A stretch of DNA of 64,000 nt, taken from positions 51,182-115,181 of the forward strand of contig JAVYIG010006592.1 in the NCBI GenBank assembly GCA_035222895.1, given 5' to 3'. Shown here piece after piece: positions 1-13,025 of this stretch. The number at the start of each line of letters is the position of its first letter. The first letter of the stretch is position 1. The stretch is from Strongylocentrotus droebachiensis. Lineage: Eukaryota > Echinodermata > Echinoidea > Camarodonta > Strongylocentrotidae. The translations under genes and the position numbers were made by a program. A model generated the notes under the pieces. The model had not been told where the DNA came from, did no database searches, and worked only from the letters and a program-made list of their open reading frames with translations.

Positions 1-1620
1 CGCAGCTAGCGATAGATGGATGGGCGAACTGTTGCTCCACGAATGGTAGATTGTTGACGCAGCTAGCGATAGATGGATGGGCGAACTGTTGCTCCACGAA
101 TGGTAGATTGTTGACGCAGCTAGCGATAGATGGATGGGCGAACTGTTGCTCAACGAATGGTAGATTGATGACGCAGCTAGCGATAGATGGATGGGCGAAC
201 TGTTGCTCCGCGAATGGTAGATTGTTGACGCAGCTAGCGATAGATGGATGGGCGAACTGTTGCTCCACGAATGGTAGATTGTTGACGCAGCTAGCGATAG
301 ATGGATGGGCGAACTGTTGCTCCACGAATGGTAGATTGTTGACGCAGCTAGCGATAGATGGATGGGCGAACTGTTGCTCCACGAATGGTAGATTGTTGAC
401 GCAGCTAGCGATAGATGGATGGGCGAACTGTTGCTCCACGAATGGTAGATTGTTGACGCAGCTAGCGATAGATGGATGGGCGAACTGTTGCTCCACGAAT
501 GGTAGATTGTTGACGCAGCTAGCGATAGATGGATGGGCGAACTGTTGCTCCACGAATGGTAGATTGTTGACGCAGCTAGCGATAGATGGATGGGCGAACT
601 GTTGCTCCACGAATGGTAGATTGTTGACGCAGCTAGCGATAGATGGATGGGCGAACTGTTGCTCCACGAATGGTAGATTGTTGACGCAGCTAGCGATAGA
701 TGGATGGGCGAACTGTTGCTCCACGAATGGTAGATTGTTGACGCAGCTAGCGATAGATGGATGGGCGAACTGTTGCTCCACGAATGGTAGATTGTTGACG
801 CAGCTAGCGATAGATGGATGGGCGAACTGTTGCTCCGCGAATGGTAGATTGTTGACGCAGCTAGCGATAGATGGATGGGCGAACTGTTGCTCAACGAATG
901 GTAGATTGATGACGCAGCTAGCGATAGATGGATGGGCGAACTGTTGCTCCGCGAATGGTAGATTGTTGACGCAGCTAGCGATAGATGAATTGGCGAACTG
1001 TTGCTCCGCGAATGTTAGACTGTTGACGCAGCTAGCGATAGATGGATGGGCGAACTGTTGCTCCACGAATTGTAGATTGTTGACGCAGCTAGCGATAGAT
1101 GGATGGGCGAACTGTTGCTCCACGAATGGTAGATTGTTGACGCAGCTAGCGATAGATGGATGGGCGAACTGTTGCTCCGCGAATGGTAGATTGTTGACGC
1201 AGCTAGCGATAGATGGATGGGCGAACTGTTGCTCCGCGAATGGTAGATTTTAGACGCAGCTAGCGATAGATGGATGGGCGAACTGTTGCTCCACGAATGG
1301 TAGATTGTTGACGCAGCTAGCGATAGATGGATGGGCGAACTGTTGCTCCACGAATGGTAGATTGTTGACGCAGCTAGCGATAGATGGATGGGCGAACTGT
1401 TGCTCCGCGAATGGTAGATTGTTGACGCAGCTAGCGATAGATGGATTGGCGAACTGTTGCTCCGCGAATGTTAGACTGTTGACGCAGCTAGCGATAGATG
1501 GATGGGCGAACTGTTGCTCCACGAATGGTAGATTGTTGACGCAGCTAGCGATAGATGGATGGGCGAACTGTTGCTCCGCGAATGTTAGACTGTTGACGAA
1601 GCCAGTGATAGACGAAAGGT
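1..1620. repeat. 57-bp minisatellite, homogeneous array (about 28 units)
   Basis: Near-identical 57-bp units (for example TTGACGCAGCTAGCGATAGA at the start of a unit) run from the first base, so the array begins left of the window. Units differ at a few recurrent sites: CCACG/CCGCG/CAACG, GGTAG/TGTAG/GTTAG and GGATGG/GAATTG. Because 57 is a multiple of three and the consensus has no stop in one plus frame, reading frames stay open for hundreds of codons. No splice sites, non-repeat flanks or domains suggest a real protein. Confidence 0.95.
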
Positions 1621-1803
1621 GTGTTGTTGCATGAGAAATGATAACTTGTTGACCAAACTAGTGGTGGAAGGAAATGGGACTTGTTCGACGGATGGTAGGT
1701 GTAGACTTGTTGCATTTTGTAAAACAAATTTGTATTATCAATTAGATAAATATTTAAAACTTAAATGACCAAAGACCAAACTGTACATTGAAACGTGTGC
1801 GTT

Positions 1804-2250
1804 GTTGCATGGCGGATGGAAGATTGTTGAAGAAGCTAGCGATAGATGTATGAGCGAATTGTTGCTCCACGGATATTAGATTGTTGAAGAAGCTAGTGGT
1901 AGACGAATGGCAACCTGAAGCTTGACGGATGGTAGATTGTTGAAGAAGCTAGCGATAGATGTATGAGCGAATTGTTGCTCCACGGATGTTAGATTGTTGA
2001 AGAAGCTAGCGATAGATGTATGAGCGAACTGTTGCTCCACGAATGTTAGATTGTTGAAGAAGCTAGCGATAGATGTATGAGCGAATTGTTGCTCCACGGA
2101 TGTTAGATTGTTGAAGAAGCTAGCGATAGATGTATGAGCGAACTGTTGCTCCACGGATGTTAGATTTTTGACGCAGCTAGCGATAGATGGGTGGGCGAAC
2201 TGTTGCTTCACGAATGTTAGATTTTTGACGAAGCCAGTGGTAGACGAAAG
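1804..2250. repeat. Diverged block of the same 57-bp minisatellite
   Basis: About eight units of a variant form (AAGAAGCTAGCGATAGATG core, with GTATGAGCGAATTG in place of GGATGGGCGAACTG), still at 57-bp spacing. They are separated from the main array by about 180 bp of non-repeat sequence. The units resemble each other more than they resemble the main array, which suggests separate local homogenisation. Confidence 0.85.
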
Positions 2251-2259
2251 GTGTGTTGT

Positions 2260-3690
2260 TGCATAAGGAATAGCACATTATTAACGAAGCTCGTGGTAGA
2301 TTGAAGGCGATGCTTGACGGATGGTAGATCGTTGACCAAGCTAGAGGTAGATTCAAAAAGACTTGTTGCTCGGTCGATTAAAGATGATATAAATGATTAT
2401 TTAACTGTAAATAATGACATATACAATTTCATGTAGGATTACAAAATAAAGGTCATTCAGCTGAACACTTCGTCTTCAATATCCCCTATAAATGTCATTA
2501 CTGAAGCGAGAAGAGTACAATAATGCGAGAACTATAAGATATATAATTCCGTGATTTCCGATTACTTAGTTTTGGCTTAATAAATAATTTAATAAAGTTA
2601 CGCGTCATAGTTGTTACACTGGAGATCTAAGGATGTACTTGTCGATAAGCAAGTTCTATAAGGTGAACTGTTGCTCCACGGGTATTGAAGATGGTGGTGG
2701 TGGAAGAAAACGTGACAAACGATTGGTTGTGGGCAAAGATGGTGATGAATGAGCAAAGACGAATTTAGACGAAGGAAGTGGTAAAAGAAAACTAGGTTGT
2801 TGATACACTATTGATGAGGGTGGTTGATGAAGGTCATCATTGACGACGGAAGTGGTTGAAGAAAACTTGACGGACGTTAAGATTGTTATCGTGGGTGGTT
2901 GACGAAGATGGTTTGAAGGCCATTGTTGACGAAGGCAATGATGGAAGAAAACTTGATGGATGATACTTTTGGTGACAAGGGTGGTGAACGAAGTTGATTG
3001 TCGATGAATTTTGATTGTTGACGAGAGTGGTTGACAAAATTGATTTTTGATGAGGATGGTTAGTGAAAGTCATTGGTGACGAAGAGAGTGGGCGAAGAAA
3101 ACTTGACGGACGGTAAGATTGTTGACGAGAGTGGTTGACAAAATTGATTGTTGAAGAGGGTGGTTGGTGAAAGTCATTGTTAACGAAGAGAGTTGGCGAA
3201 GGAAACTTGACGGACGTTCAGATTGTTGACGAGACTGGTTGACGAAGGAAGCGGTGGAAGAAAACTGGACGGATGATACATTGTTAACGAAGGTGGTCTA
3301 CGAAGTAGGTTTATGACGAGGGTGGTTAACAAAGTTGATTGTTGAAGAGAGCGGTTGGTGAAGATCATTGTTGACGAAGAGAGTGGGTGAAGAAAACTTG
3401 ACGGACGTTCAGATTGTTAACGAGGGGGGTTGACGAATTTGATTGTTGACGACGGTGGTTGAAAAAGATGATTGTTGACGAAGGTTATTGACGAAGGGAT
3501 TGATGGAAGAAAACTCGACGGATGATAGATTGTTAACGAGGGTGGTGATTGACGAAGTTGATTGTTGACAAGGACGGTTGGTTGACGAAGATGGAGAAAG
3601 AAGAACACTTGATGGATGATTACTGTTGATGAGGGTTCATGACGAAAGTGTTTATTGACGGAGGGAATCGAATGGTAGAACAAAACTTGA
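2260..3690. repeat. Strongly degenerate GTTGACGA-type repeat tract
   Basis: The fragments TTGTTGACGA, GGTGGTTGACGAAG, GAAGAAAACTTGACGGA and GTGGAAGAAAAC recur irregularly with no fixed period. The word content (TTGTTGACG, GTAGATTG, TTGACGGATG) links this tract to the 57-bp array, so it is probably the old, decayed part of the same satellite. No gene is visible. Confidence 0.6.
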
Positions 3691-6480
3691 CGGAGACAAG
3701 ATTACACTTTTCCATTTCTTTTCTGTGTCCATATCCTGGCGTCCCAAACCTGTCAAAGGAAATGTACATGACGTAGTCTAACTATGTAGCTATCAAGCTC
3801 CATGGTCTGACACGGGTTCTGATACTAATACCTACCATGTATACCACTAGATCTAAGGATAGAAGATTCCGTTTCTTGATTGTCGTTTTTTATCGGACAA
3901 TTTTTGTATCCATCATCCTGGTTAATATTTTATGCTGATTCTATTTCTAGCCCAGTTAGAGCTATGTATTCTATTCTTAAATATCAAACATAGCATATGA
4001 GTCCTTATGAATTCCTAAACACAATTATACGCTAACGATATATCATGTGGTTGTATATAATATAATTCTATCAATACTCTCTTCTACCCTTAACCTCCGC
4101 TTTTCACATTTGCCCTTTTTTCATATTATAATCCATATCATACATGACAGTTTTGTTTGCCTTTGACCATGTTTATACTTCATTAATTTTAATCTTTACC
4201 AACGAATCATAGAACATACCTATTCTACTCTCTTTGCGCTCCGTTTAACTTGCTGTCATCTTCCAGTATTCTTTTTAATTATATGATTCTCAATTTTAAT
4301 GTTAAACTACCTATATCATGTTTAACTTAAAATAGGTATCTTACTACATCTACACTGCTGCTATATTCACGTAAAATATAATAGTGCTATCATGTATTAC
4401 ACTAAAATACTACTGTCTTCTATTTATAACAAAATAATTCCAAATGATTTTTAGATCTAATCTTCCACCAATAATTCAACTTCTCCGCTCTACATTGCCT
4501 CACTGTCGGTCCATCTAATTTATAGAATCTTTCAACTAATTAATAATATAAATTATGAAAATATGATAATGGTATCAATATCATAACACAACAATAAAAA
4601 TGATAATAAAAGTAATAACAATAAAATATTAGTTATTAATTGCGTTATACGACAAACCAGTAAATTATAACAATTATTATAACTCCTGTTGCTTAATAGT
4701 AGCCTAGATCTTTATAAAACGGTAGTTTGTCTAGACATCTAAAGAGTTAATCAATTTCATGCTCAATTTTAATGTTAAGCTTTGTATGATTACTCGTCAA
4801 TGACCATATTCTAATCCATTTAGTGTCTTTGTTGATTGCTTCATCTCTTGCTAATTTTAACGATAAATAAAGTCAACAACTAGGTCTATGATCTTATCAC
4901 GTGCATGGGAGTGTGGGACTTTAAGGTTTTGAGTTGTTATTACTTATTACTACAATATTGTCAACAATAATGACGAAATGTATAAAAGTGTACGGCAATG
5001 GTAATGCAGAATATAGACCTACACTTAGTATGTCAAAAGAAATTCTACAAGATCAAAGTAATGAAAACTTACCGCGAAAACTTACCAAATGGATGTGGCA
5101 ATGATGTAAAATGCTATTGTTCACCATGCAACAAACGAAAACGACAAAAACGAACGAACGAACGAGCGAACGAAAGAAACGAGCGAAAGATCAAACGGGA
5201 GAACGAAGTGCAGACGAACGAATGAACGATATCGAACGAATGATTTAGCGAACGAATATCGTTGACAAAGTATCAATTTGAACGAAAATTTCACCCGCCG
5301 AAATTTTCGGAAAATTTTTCGGAAAAAAGACAGTTTTGCCGCCCGACTAGCGACTTTACGGAGACGTGTCTATCGAAAGAGTCACATAACTCTTGGCACA
5401 CAAGAAACATTCTCTCAATCAACAACTAAAAATGAATACCCATAGGTGGCAACGCAACAATCTTCTTGATATGAAACCATAAATTTTGAAGAGATAGGTT
5501 AAGATCGAGCTTAAGTCAGGCGCCTATAAGGGACCTATCAATTTGCCTAACTGACTTACACTACGAATCCTGGCATTAAACCTAGCCTTATGACCCATCT
5601 CAATAAATTTCACAGTTCCATTAAGATCATTAAGTGATATTGCTGTATTGTTCTACAGGTATTACTAACTTTGTTCAGTATCAGCATTCTCAGGTCCCAT
5701 TTGTCCTAGTTGATAGGCTGGCAGTGATGATAATCCATAAAAAGATCCATCCAAAACATAAAATTCAGCCCCACAAACAACTTGGGATCCATAAAGAAAA
5801 TCCTTCTCCAAAGCTCCACAAATATTCTCCTTTCTGCAAGTGCTCATAAATATCAATTCTATAGTGATAAGTCATCGGTGGTAAAACTATTGATAAAAGT
5901 AGCCTTTGCCTCGGCAAGCCACCTGCCCAGCGCAGACCTATTAACAAACCTCCCGTAAGGTTCGGATTAGTCAGGCCGACACTGCAGCTCGGGCAAGCTC
6001 GGGCGTGAAAAAGATCAAGATATGAGAGTTGTCACTTCAGTTGTGTCACCTGCAGACGATGAAAGTTTTAAAGAGATGTCCATCTATGAAAGTCTTGTTG
6101 CCCACCAGTTCAATGTCTCAAGTTCACCGTCACATGCCACCTTGCCCTTGTGAAGATAATCCATACTATGAAAATGATTTCCAAACCGCAATTATCCCGG
6201 TTTTAAATGCAGTTTTGACTTTCCTTGGAAAGAAGTACCAGAGGTCGCTCAGGTGATGAAATTTATGCTGTATTCGATTTGGTGCCGTCTGCAGCTGTCA
6301 AATGCTGCCGCCAATTTACATAACAATAGGGGGTGAAATGCACCTGAGAAAGGAACGTGCTGGCATGTTGGAAGAATGATATCACATGTTGTTATGAAGT
6401 ATATGAATGAACTCGGCATTCGAACATACTAGTTTTTATGAACAAATCTGTATACAAAATGTATTTAAATTCATGCATGT
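3691..6480. other. AT-rich intergenic DNA, no supported gene
   Basis: Mostly AT-rich sequence with scattered stop codons in all frames. A degenerate GAAC/GAACGA simple repeat lies at about 5145-5260, followed by short palindromic GAAATTTTCGGAAAATTTTTC sequence near 5300. At 5630-6260 both strands carry short open stretches that I do not recognise. They could be remnants of a mobile element, but nothing supports a function. Confidence 0.5.
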
Positions 6481-6488
6481 TTCCCATA

Positions 6489-6553
6489 AGGCCAAAAAAA
6501 AAAAAATTGTTTGGTTGTCCTCGATTGATTTTCTGGAGTAGGGGCGGGCGGGC

Positions 6554-6589
<36 letters not shown>

Positions 6590-7367
6590 TCATTTTTTGT
6601 GTGTCTTTTTTTAATTTTTTTTTTCCCCCCATTTATTTTATTTTATTTTTTATTTTTTCCATAAAAAAAAAAATCATTGGGATTGTCAAGCATTTAAACA
6701 AACAAAGTCTATAAAACACTTTAATATGGTAAAAGACTAGTTTAATGTACAATGAATATCAAGACCAACACAGAAAGTATTTTGGGCTTTGAAATGCAGC
6801 ACCTTTTAAATCTCCATTGTACTACTTATAGCTACTTGCGCCCTCTATGTAGCAAACAATGCCTAATCGGTGACCATTGGTCCCCCCATGATCCTCTTTA
6901 TCTTATATTAACTGAGAGCTGATTTGATGAGATAACCACCTGTCCAGTGACCTTGCAGGGTGGTCTAATCCCTCCTGTAAACTTGTACAGATGGGCTTTA
7001 AAATGAGTTTAAGAATGCTCAGAACCTGATTTGAATGAACGGCATTTTGACATAGAAAAATAAAAATGGCAAGTTTAATAAATACATAATTGCGTACTGA
7101 AAAGACAAAACTGGCAACGGGACGCATTTTGATCCTTGCAAATGCATAAAATGGTATGTTTGGCATTTAGGATAGCTCCCCCCCCCAAAAAAAAAAAAAA
7201 AATGAAAAAAAAAATGAAAAAAAAAATGAAAAAAAAAATGAAAACAAATTTGAAAAAAAATGAATTTAAAAAAAAAAAAAAAAATTAAAAAAAAAAAAAA
7301 AATGCGAGCGGCCCGAAAATGACGAGCGGGCGGTCGAGGACAACCAAATGATTTTTTTTTTTGGCCT
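6489..7367. mobile_element. Foldback/MITE-like element with AGGCCA termini
   Basis: The ends are inverted: AGGCCAAAAAAAA then TTTGGTTGTCCTCGA on the left, and TCGAGGACAACCAAATGATT then TTGGCCT on the right, about 38 bp with few mismatches. The interior is poly-A and poly-T tracts. It has no coding capacity. A TTAA-flanked small element (6806-7001) sits inside it. No target-site duplication is clear. The 28023-28397 element has related ends. Confidence 0.65.
6806..7001 (+). mobile_element. TTAA-flanked MITE, family 2, copy 1
   Basis: TTAA lies at both ends and the right terminus GGGCTTTAA is the inverse of the TTAAAGCCC seen at the left end of copy 3. The interior matches the copies at 20454 and 52779 (CTACTTGCGCCCTCTAT, GAGAGCTGA, GTGGTCTAATCCC). 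No coding capacity. TTAA target preference is typical of piggyBac transposases, so piggyBac mobilisation is the inference. Confidence 0.65.
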
Positions 7368-7824
7368 AACTGTATTGATATCAGCCTGGTCAGGGGCGGA
7401 ACAACTACACTGTTGGTCATAATGATGGAATAATTGTTTTTACCTCAATTATTTATGGAATGATTTTGACAATGATTTGTTCCTAATAAATCTAAATAAT
7501 AGTATACATTCTAAAATTGTATTGAATAATAATTTGTGAGTGTTTGTTTTGCGTGACTGCTTAAGCACGTGTGTGTTACTATACTAATCAACTAGGGGAC
7601 CTATGGCCTTAAGTCATAACTGACAGTAATAAAGACTAATGCCTCACAAAATGGCACCAATATAGCTGATCGACACGGTTTTTATCCTGGGGCCTCACAG
7701 TAACGAGGCCATTGCTTAGCCACTGAATCATGATTGTACGCAGCGGGGGCTAGGGTACGGGGCCGCCCCCACAAATACAACATCAACAAAAACAGAGAAA
7801 ATACAACAAATTATCAATAATTCA

Positions 7825-8150
7825 TTGCATCCCCCCCCCCCCCCGGTCCCCGACAGGAAAAAATTCTCTGTATTGTCATGCATTATGGTTCAAGGCATGG
7901 CCACACAGAGGATTTTTTTTCTGTTGGGGATCGGTGCAAAATACCATCTTCTTCTTCTTCTCCTTCTTTTTCTTCTTCTTCTCCTTCTTCTTGTTTTTTC
8001 TTTTTCTCCTTCTTCTTATGTCTCCTTCCTCTTTTTCTTCTTCCTCTTCTCCCCCTCCTCCTCCTCCTCCTTCTCCTCATTTTACTCCTCCGTGTTCATT
8101 TTCTTATTTTTTCTTTTTAATTGGAGATGTTGTTCTCCCCCCCCCCCCCG
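7825..8150. repeat. CTT/CTC pyrimidine-rich simple repeat with C tracts
   Basis: Long (CTT)n and (CTC)n runs are bounded by poly-C tracts. Every reading frame through it is low complexity (Phe/Leu/Ser on one strand, Arg/Glu/Lys on the other), so the apparent open frames are not genes. Confidence 0.85.
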
Positions 8151-8159
8151 GCCGCAAGG

Positions 8160-9170
8160 GAATAAGGGAGCCGCCCCCATACGAAATAGATTATCTGGTG
8201 AATGTAGTAGGTCTTCAAAAGTAAACATGTTTACATTCGAGAGCATAATAAACACTTAATTTCAAACACAACAATGACTCATGTCCAGCTAATTCGAAAG
8301 GATTTGAACACCTGACAGCCGAAATCCTTCAACCCTTGAGGACACGGCAGTGTTTTGGAGTGGTCCAGCACCATCTCTCGTTAAAAACATTACGGTGAGA
8401 TGTACCAGTTCCGTTCATTTGATGATAATGTTGACCAATTAAATATATGTTTACTGCATGCTTCTGTGAAAGATTTTTAAGGCGATTTTAAGGAGAGAAT
8501 TACAGAGTGGGGCGAAGGTAGAGGGAGTGGGAATAAGCCTAAGGAGAGAGGGGAAATGAGAGAGAGAAGAAGAAGAGAAAGAGAAAGAGAGAGAGAAATG
8601 AGGTTGAAAAAGAAGGGAAGAGCTTGGATAACATAGATAATTATGTTAAAGAATTATGTTTAATCATATATCACAGTTAAAAATGCATTATAAAGAATTA
8701 CGTTTAATCATATATCACAGTTAAAAATGCATTATAAAGAATTAATATCATAGAAGTAAAAGAAAATTATTTGAATGAAATTATGAAAATAACTAAGAAA
8801 CAATGGAGAGACAAATAGTGGAGATAAAGAGAGAGAGAGAGGTGGGGGTATTTGGTGATTAATATAACTTGTTTGAGAAAAAAAACTAGAACAATAAGAC
8901 TTGTAAGACTTAATCTCCCTATAATGTATTAAGCGAGAGATGGCGGTAGACCACTCCAGAACACTGCCGTGTCCTCAAGGGTTGAAGAATTTCGGCTGTC
9001 ATGAGTTCAAATTCTTTCGAACTAGCTGATCAATGAGTGATGTAAATGTGGTCATTGTGATGTTAAATAAGTATTTATCTTATGCTCTCGAATGGTAACA
9101 TGATTCCTAATACGTGTACATTCTCCGTTACGGGTTCACAATGCAAACGGTATCAAGGGCGGCTCCTACT
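8160..9170. mobile_element. Foldback element with tRNA-like arms
   Basis: The arm at about 8160-8400 is repeated as its reverse complement at about 8930-9170. Matching parts include CTCGAATG near the outer side, the CCTTGAGGACACGGCAGTGT block and GGTCCAGCACCATCTCTCG / CGAGAGATGGCGGTAGACC. Read on the appropriate strand, each arm has a tRNA-like order: an A-box-like GGTAGACCACTCC, a long variable-arm-like CTCAAGGGTTGAA, and a B-box-like GTTCAAAT. The spacer holds GA-rich sequence and a 45-bp tandem doublet. A third partial copy lies at about 9490-9545. Confidence 0.55.
8520..8860. repeat. GA-rich repeat and 45-bp tandem doublet
   Basis: (GA)n-rich sequence flanks two tandem copies of a unit containing AAGAATTATGTTTAATCATA and CACAGTTAAAAATGCATT, at about 8648-8740. 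It lies in the spacer of the foldback element. Confidence 0.7.
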
Positions 9171-12100
9171 TTCTCGATTTGGCAGAAGAAGGGGGAAGGG
9201 GAAGGGGATAGAGGAGAAAAAGAAAAAAGAATGAGGAGGGGGAATATATTGCAAAATAATACAAAATGAAATATAGATAAGGATACGGACATGAGGCTAA
9301 GTTAAGCACTAAAAACAAAATCACTATAAAATCCGTTGAATATTGAAGGACATAAACACATATATATATAAAACAAAACAAAACATACAGAACGAGATAG
9401 TCTACATATATTTCAATAATAATTAAGCAAATAAATTGCCATCACGTTTTCTTTAAATCTTTGTTAGTAATCCTGAAGCTAGTACGCGACAGCATTCTTC
9501 AGCCCTTGAGGACACTGCAGTGTTTGAGTGGTCTAGCGTCATCTCTTGTTTAAAACATTATAATGTCATACATTGATTTTGTGTATTGACATCATGACAA
9601 TTGTAATAATGGTACCTTCAAAACAAAACAAAATCCCCACTTGGGCATAGATTCCCTGTGCTTGCGATTCAAACTACTGACAGAAATATTGACAATCCAC
9701 AGTATTTTTTATTTTTTTTTACTTTATTTTCCTTCGATAGGTTGTTAATGGCATATACATACATAATAGTAATAATGATAATGTTTTATTGCCGACAAGA
9801 GACTCAACATCATGCCCTCCATAAATATCACAAATATTCTGTACAAGTAGAAAATATCTTTGGAGTAAAATGAGTACTATGCATTTATGCACAAGACCAA
9901 TATGTGATTTATGGCAAAGTATTCTTTATCAATCTAAAGCTTGTCTTGAGTTCTGGGCCCCGTAAAACAAAGGTTTGCGATCAATTGTCAATTTGAAATA
10001 ATGATTCTGATTGGTTAACAGTCAGCCCTCCTAACAATAAGTGTATGCAACAATGATCTTGATTGGCCATAACCATTTTGAAATCGGTTGCAAACTTATG
10101 TGTTACAGGGGGCCCTGGTAATGGATTGCAATTCGAGAGAAACATCCTTAAAATGTGGTAAATGGGTTATTTGATCAAGTAAAATGTTTACAACTTTACA
10201 AAATCCTGCTGGAAGTACCATTCACTGAAAAGCACATCTCACATTTGCACCGACTTGAGACAATGAGTTGTGTGCACTATTGGAACCACTAGCTTAATTT
10301 CCTAACCAGTCTTCACTTATTTATTACTTAGCCCTCATTCATTTTCAACCAATTCCCTTCAGCAGATGGAATTTTATAGAAGTGTTCAAGACTGAAGTGA
10401 TGGTTTGTTAAATTTTGACTGAATTCACTTTCATGATCAGAATTCAACATTATCTTGAAGATATTTTTTTAATAGTACTTGTCCTGGACACAATGATATT
10501 GTATGCAAAACTTGTCATGGTTTAAGCAGAGACATGTCTCCTGTTCAAATCAGAAGACATCAAACTCTACAAAGTCTGATCGAAATTCAGGTCAAGACAT
10601 GTTATAAGAAGCACTGCTCAATTGCTTGGCATTTGTCAAACTACTGTATAAAGCAGAAATTACATTAATTTTTTGCACATTTTGAGCAACATCCTAAAAG
10701 CAAGTGATAAAAATATCCAGGATTTTCATACCCTCTAAGCATATTTGAAGAAAGTCACATTTGTTGATGATGTACCGGTGCAGTGTATACTAAAAACAGA
10801 AGTACCTATACACGTGTTTTTACGATAATCTTTACAAAATAATCTGCTCCCATGTTCAGTAAGTACAGGTCTTGTACCAAAGACTTTATCCGATCTGGCC
10901 GCACAACATTCTATAAGATGATCCACATGATCTCTTAAGGAGTGTATCATTCAATTATAAGGGATACAGACTTGCATGGGCCAGTATTGAATTCAGGACT
11001 TACGTCAGGAAACGAGTATTATACTTAGTTTTCGGCTTACCGTTAGATAAAACACTTACCCATTTTTTGTATATAGTTGAAGCTCTTGGCTAAGTATGTT
11101 ACCTTATTTTAAAACACCTCCCTTGCTGGTTTAAGCCAATTGTTTTAGAGGCCTTGATTGGCAGGCATGTAGTTTACTTTAAAGTCATCATATGCCGTGC
11201 ACCCATTTATTAGAGTGCATTTAATGTGACACATTGATTGTGCATTATTTTGGATTGACCATGTGTGATGTCACAAGGTTTATCAGTATTTGGCCTTAAA
11301 GTCGGCTTGTTTAAATAAGTAATATACTCAGATGTAATCTGAATACAAGTTAAAAGTTATACAAGATGTAATCTGAATACAAGTTAAAAGAAATAACTTG
11401 GCAAAGCAAAAAGTTGACTGACTTAATCTGTGTACTGAATTGAATACGGCCCCTGTTGTCAAACTACTGGTTTTAAAATTGTTACTTCAAGGGAAAATGG
11501 AATAAAACCAATTGCACTTTGTTGAACAGATATACAAACTCCACAACTCTCAACCAATGATACATGTATGTGCATAACCATTTGTAAATCAAGTCAGACC
11601 CTAAAAAGAAAGAAAGAAAAGAAAATACAAAAAAAATAATAGTAAGGCCATCCATGACAATCACATATGTTCATATTGGAAACAAGTTTATGCGTATTCT
11701 TTTACAATTCGAATTCGGTGGGTTCTTATATTTTTCTCCCCCTTAAGACACATACTGTATGTACAGAGCTGGGATGGAAGAAAATGGTATTTCAGTTAGA
11801 TGTACTCAAAGCAGTTACAATGTAAGAGCTACAGAGGAGTTCCCTTTTGTGCTGGAGACATTACATATAATATACACATCCTCTAAATGAAAGCTATGAC
11901 CTTTGACCTGCTGCCGATCATAATCTCATCTCAGTGCAGAACTCTGCAATGAACAGTTCAGAAGATCCTAATTAAGAGTCTAACTGGTAGTGTGCTCATC
12001 ATGACACAACCTCTTACTGATTTGAAGTCAATTTTTAAATTCTCTCCACTCAAAACAGGACATGGAAATTCTGTTATGCTGATTCACATTTTGTGAAATC

Positions 12101-13020
12101 GACCAATAGGAAATTTGCAAAATGCAAAATTTACCAAAACTAAGCCTTAAATTTATTTGAACTTGGACTCCATATAACATGCAATAAGATTTATGTTCTA
12201 AATGCATTGGCTAACCGCTAACCCTAAGAAGCCAAATATATTTCTGCACTTGCACAGTGTACAATAACCAAACTCAAAATGACAGCATATGAGGGGAAAG
12301 CACTTTAAAGCTGAAAGCCCATGACAATTTTGGCTGACACAAAGAACAAGAGGTTCTTTGTACAGGTGGAGAAAAAGGCAATAACACAAATATAATCATG
12401 AGCATCGCTATGAGTACAAGATCATGAACAGTATAAAAATACATGAAAGGTACAAGTTTAGTTTCAAATACTTTAAATTTTAACAATCTTAGAGATAACA
12501 TAATGGGAGTAAAAATATTGATTACATATGCATACATTTAATACAATTTTATTACGATAATCTACTTGAATGTACAGTGATTTCAAGGGTTGATTAATTT
12601 GTGTTATATCATTGGGAATTAATCATAAATATTACCCCTATTAGACATCTGAGCAGTGGTTTTACAAAATCATATTACACTTGTTGTAATCCTAATAGAG
12701 ATAATCAGTAAATATGGGACCATGTTCACCTCTCATGAAAAGCCTATGGACTTTAGGTGTTAAAAAAGCAGGAAATAAAGTCTCATATTCACCGCGCCGT
12801 ATTTTGTCATTTTCATTGCGCATCTATTATGTGTACAAGAGCCTGCGCACTTTGCGCACACTCTATTGTGATGTAACAATCACACCAAATTAGGTACACT
12901 GTTTGCAGTGTATCGAAGCACTGGATGCACAGTGCTGGTTTGACAAAGTTTTTTCAGTTTTATGAGATTTCCATTGGTGATTTATGTATTTGCTCTAGAT
13001 GTCTGATTTGGATAACAATA
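9171..13020. other. Intergenic DNA, no supported gene
   Basis: AT-rich with no recognisable exon. It contains a partial SINE-like piece near 9490, an imperfect inverted-repeat element at 9951-10115, and a short tandem doublet (AGATGTAATCTGAATACAAG) at about 11329-11395. Confidence 0.5.
9951..10115. mobile_element. Short inverted-repeat element (MITE-like)
   Basis: TTCTGGGCCCCGTAAAACAAA with GTTTGCGATCAATT on the left is mirrored by GAAATCGGTTGCAAAC with GTTACAGGGGGCCCTGG on the right, about 165 bp in all. Two ATTGG boxes lie between the arms. No coding capacity. Confidence 0.5.
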
Positions 13021-13025
13021 ACAAT

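Noticed and set aside
51-1253. 400-codon open frame with a repeated 19-residue peptide
   Set aside because: It is one frame of the 57-bp minisatellite, stays open only because the unit is a multiple of three, and has no non-repeat sequence, domain or splice context.
1-1620. Regular direct repeats resembling a CRISPR array
   Set aside because: There are no unique spacers; the whole unit repeats. The window is eukaryotic, with spliced genes.
4998-5225. Arg/Glu/Asn-rich open frame
   Set aside because: Its second half is the translation of a GAAC-type simple repeat; no start context or conservation.
5634-6256. Several short open frames on both strands
   Set aside because: None matches a family I recognise and they contradict each other by strand; kept only as a possible relic in the regional note.
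7825-8259. Phe/Leu/Ser-rich and Arg/Glu-rich open frames
   Set aside because: All come from (CTT)n and (CTC)n tracts.
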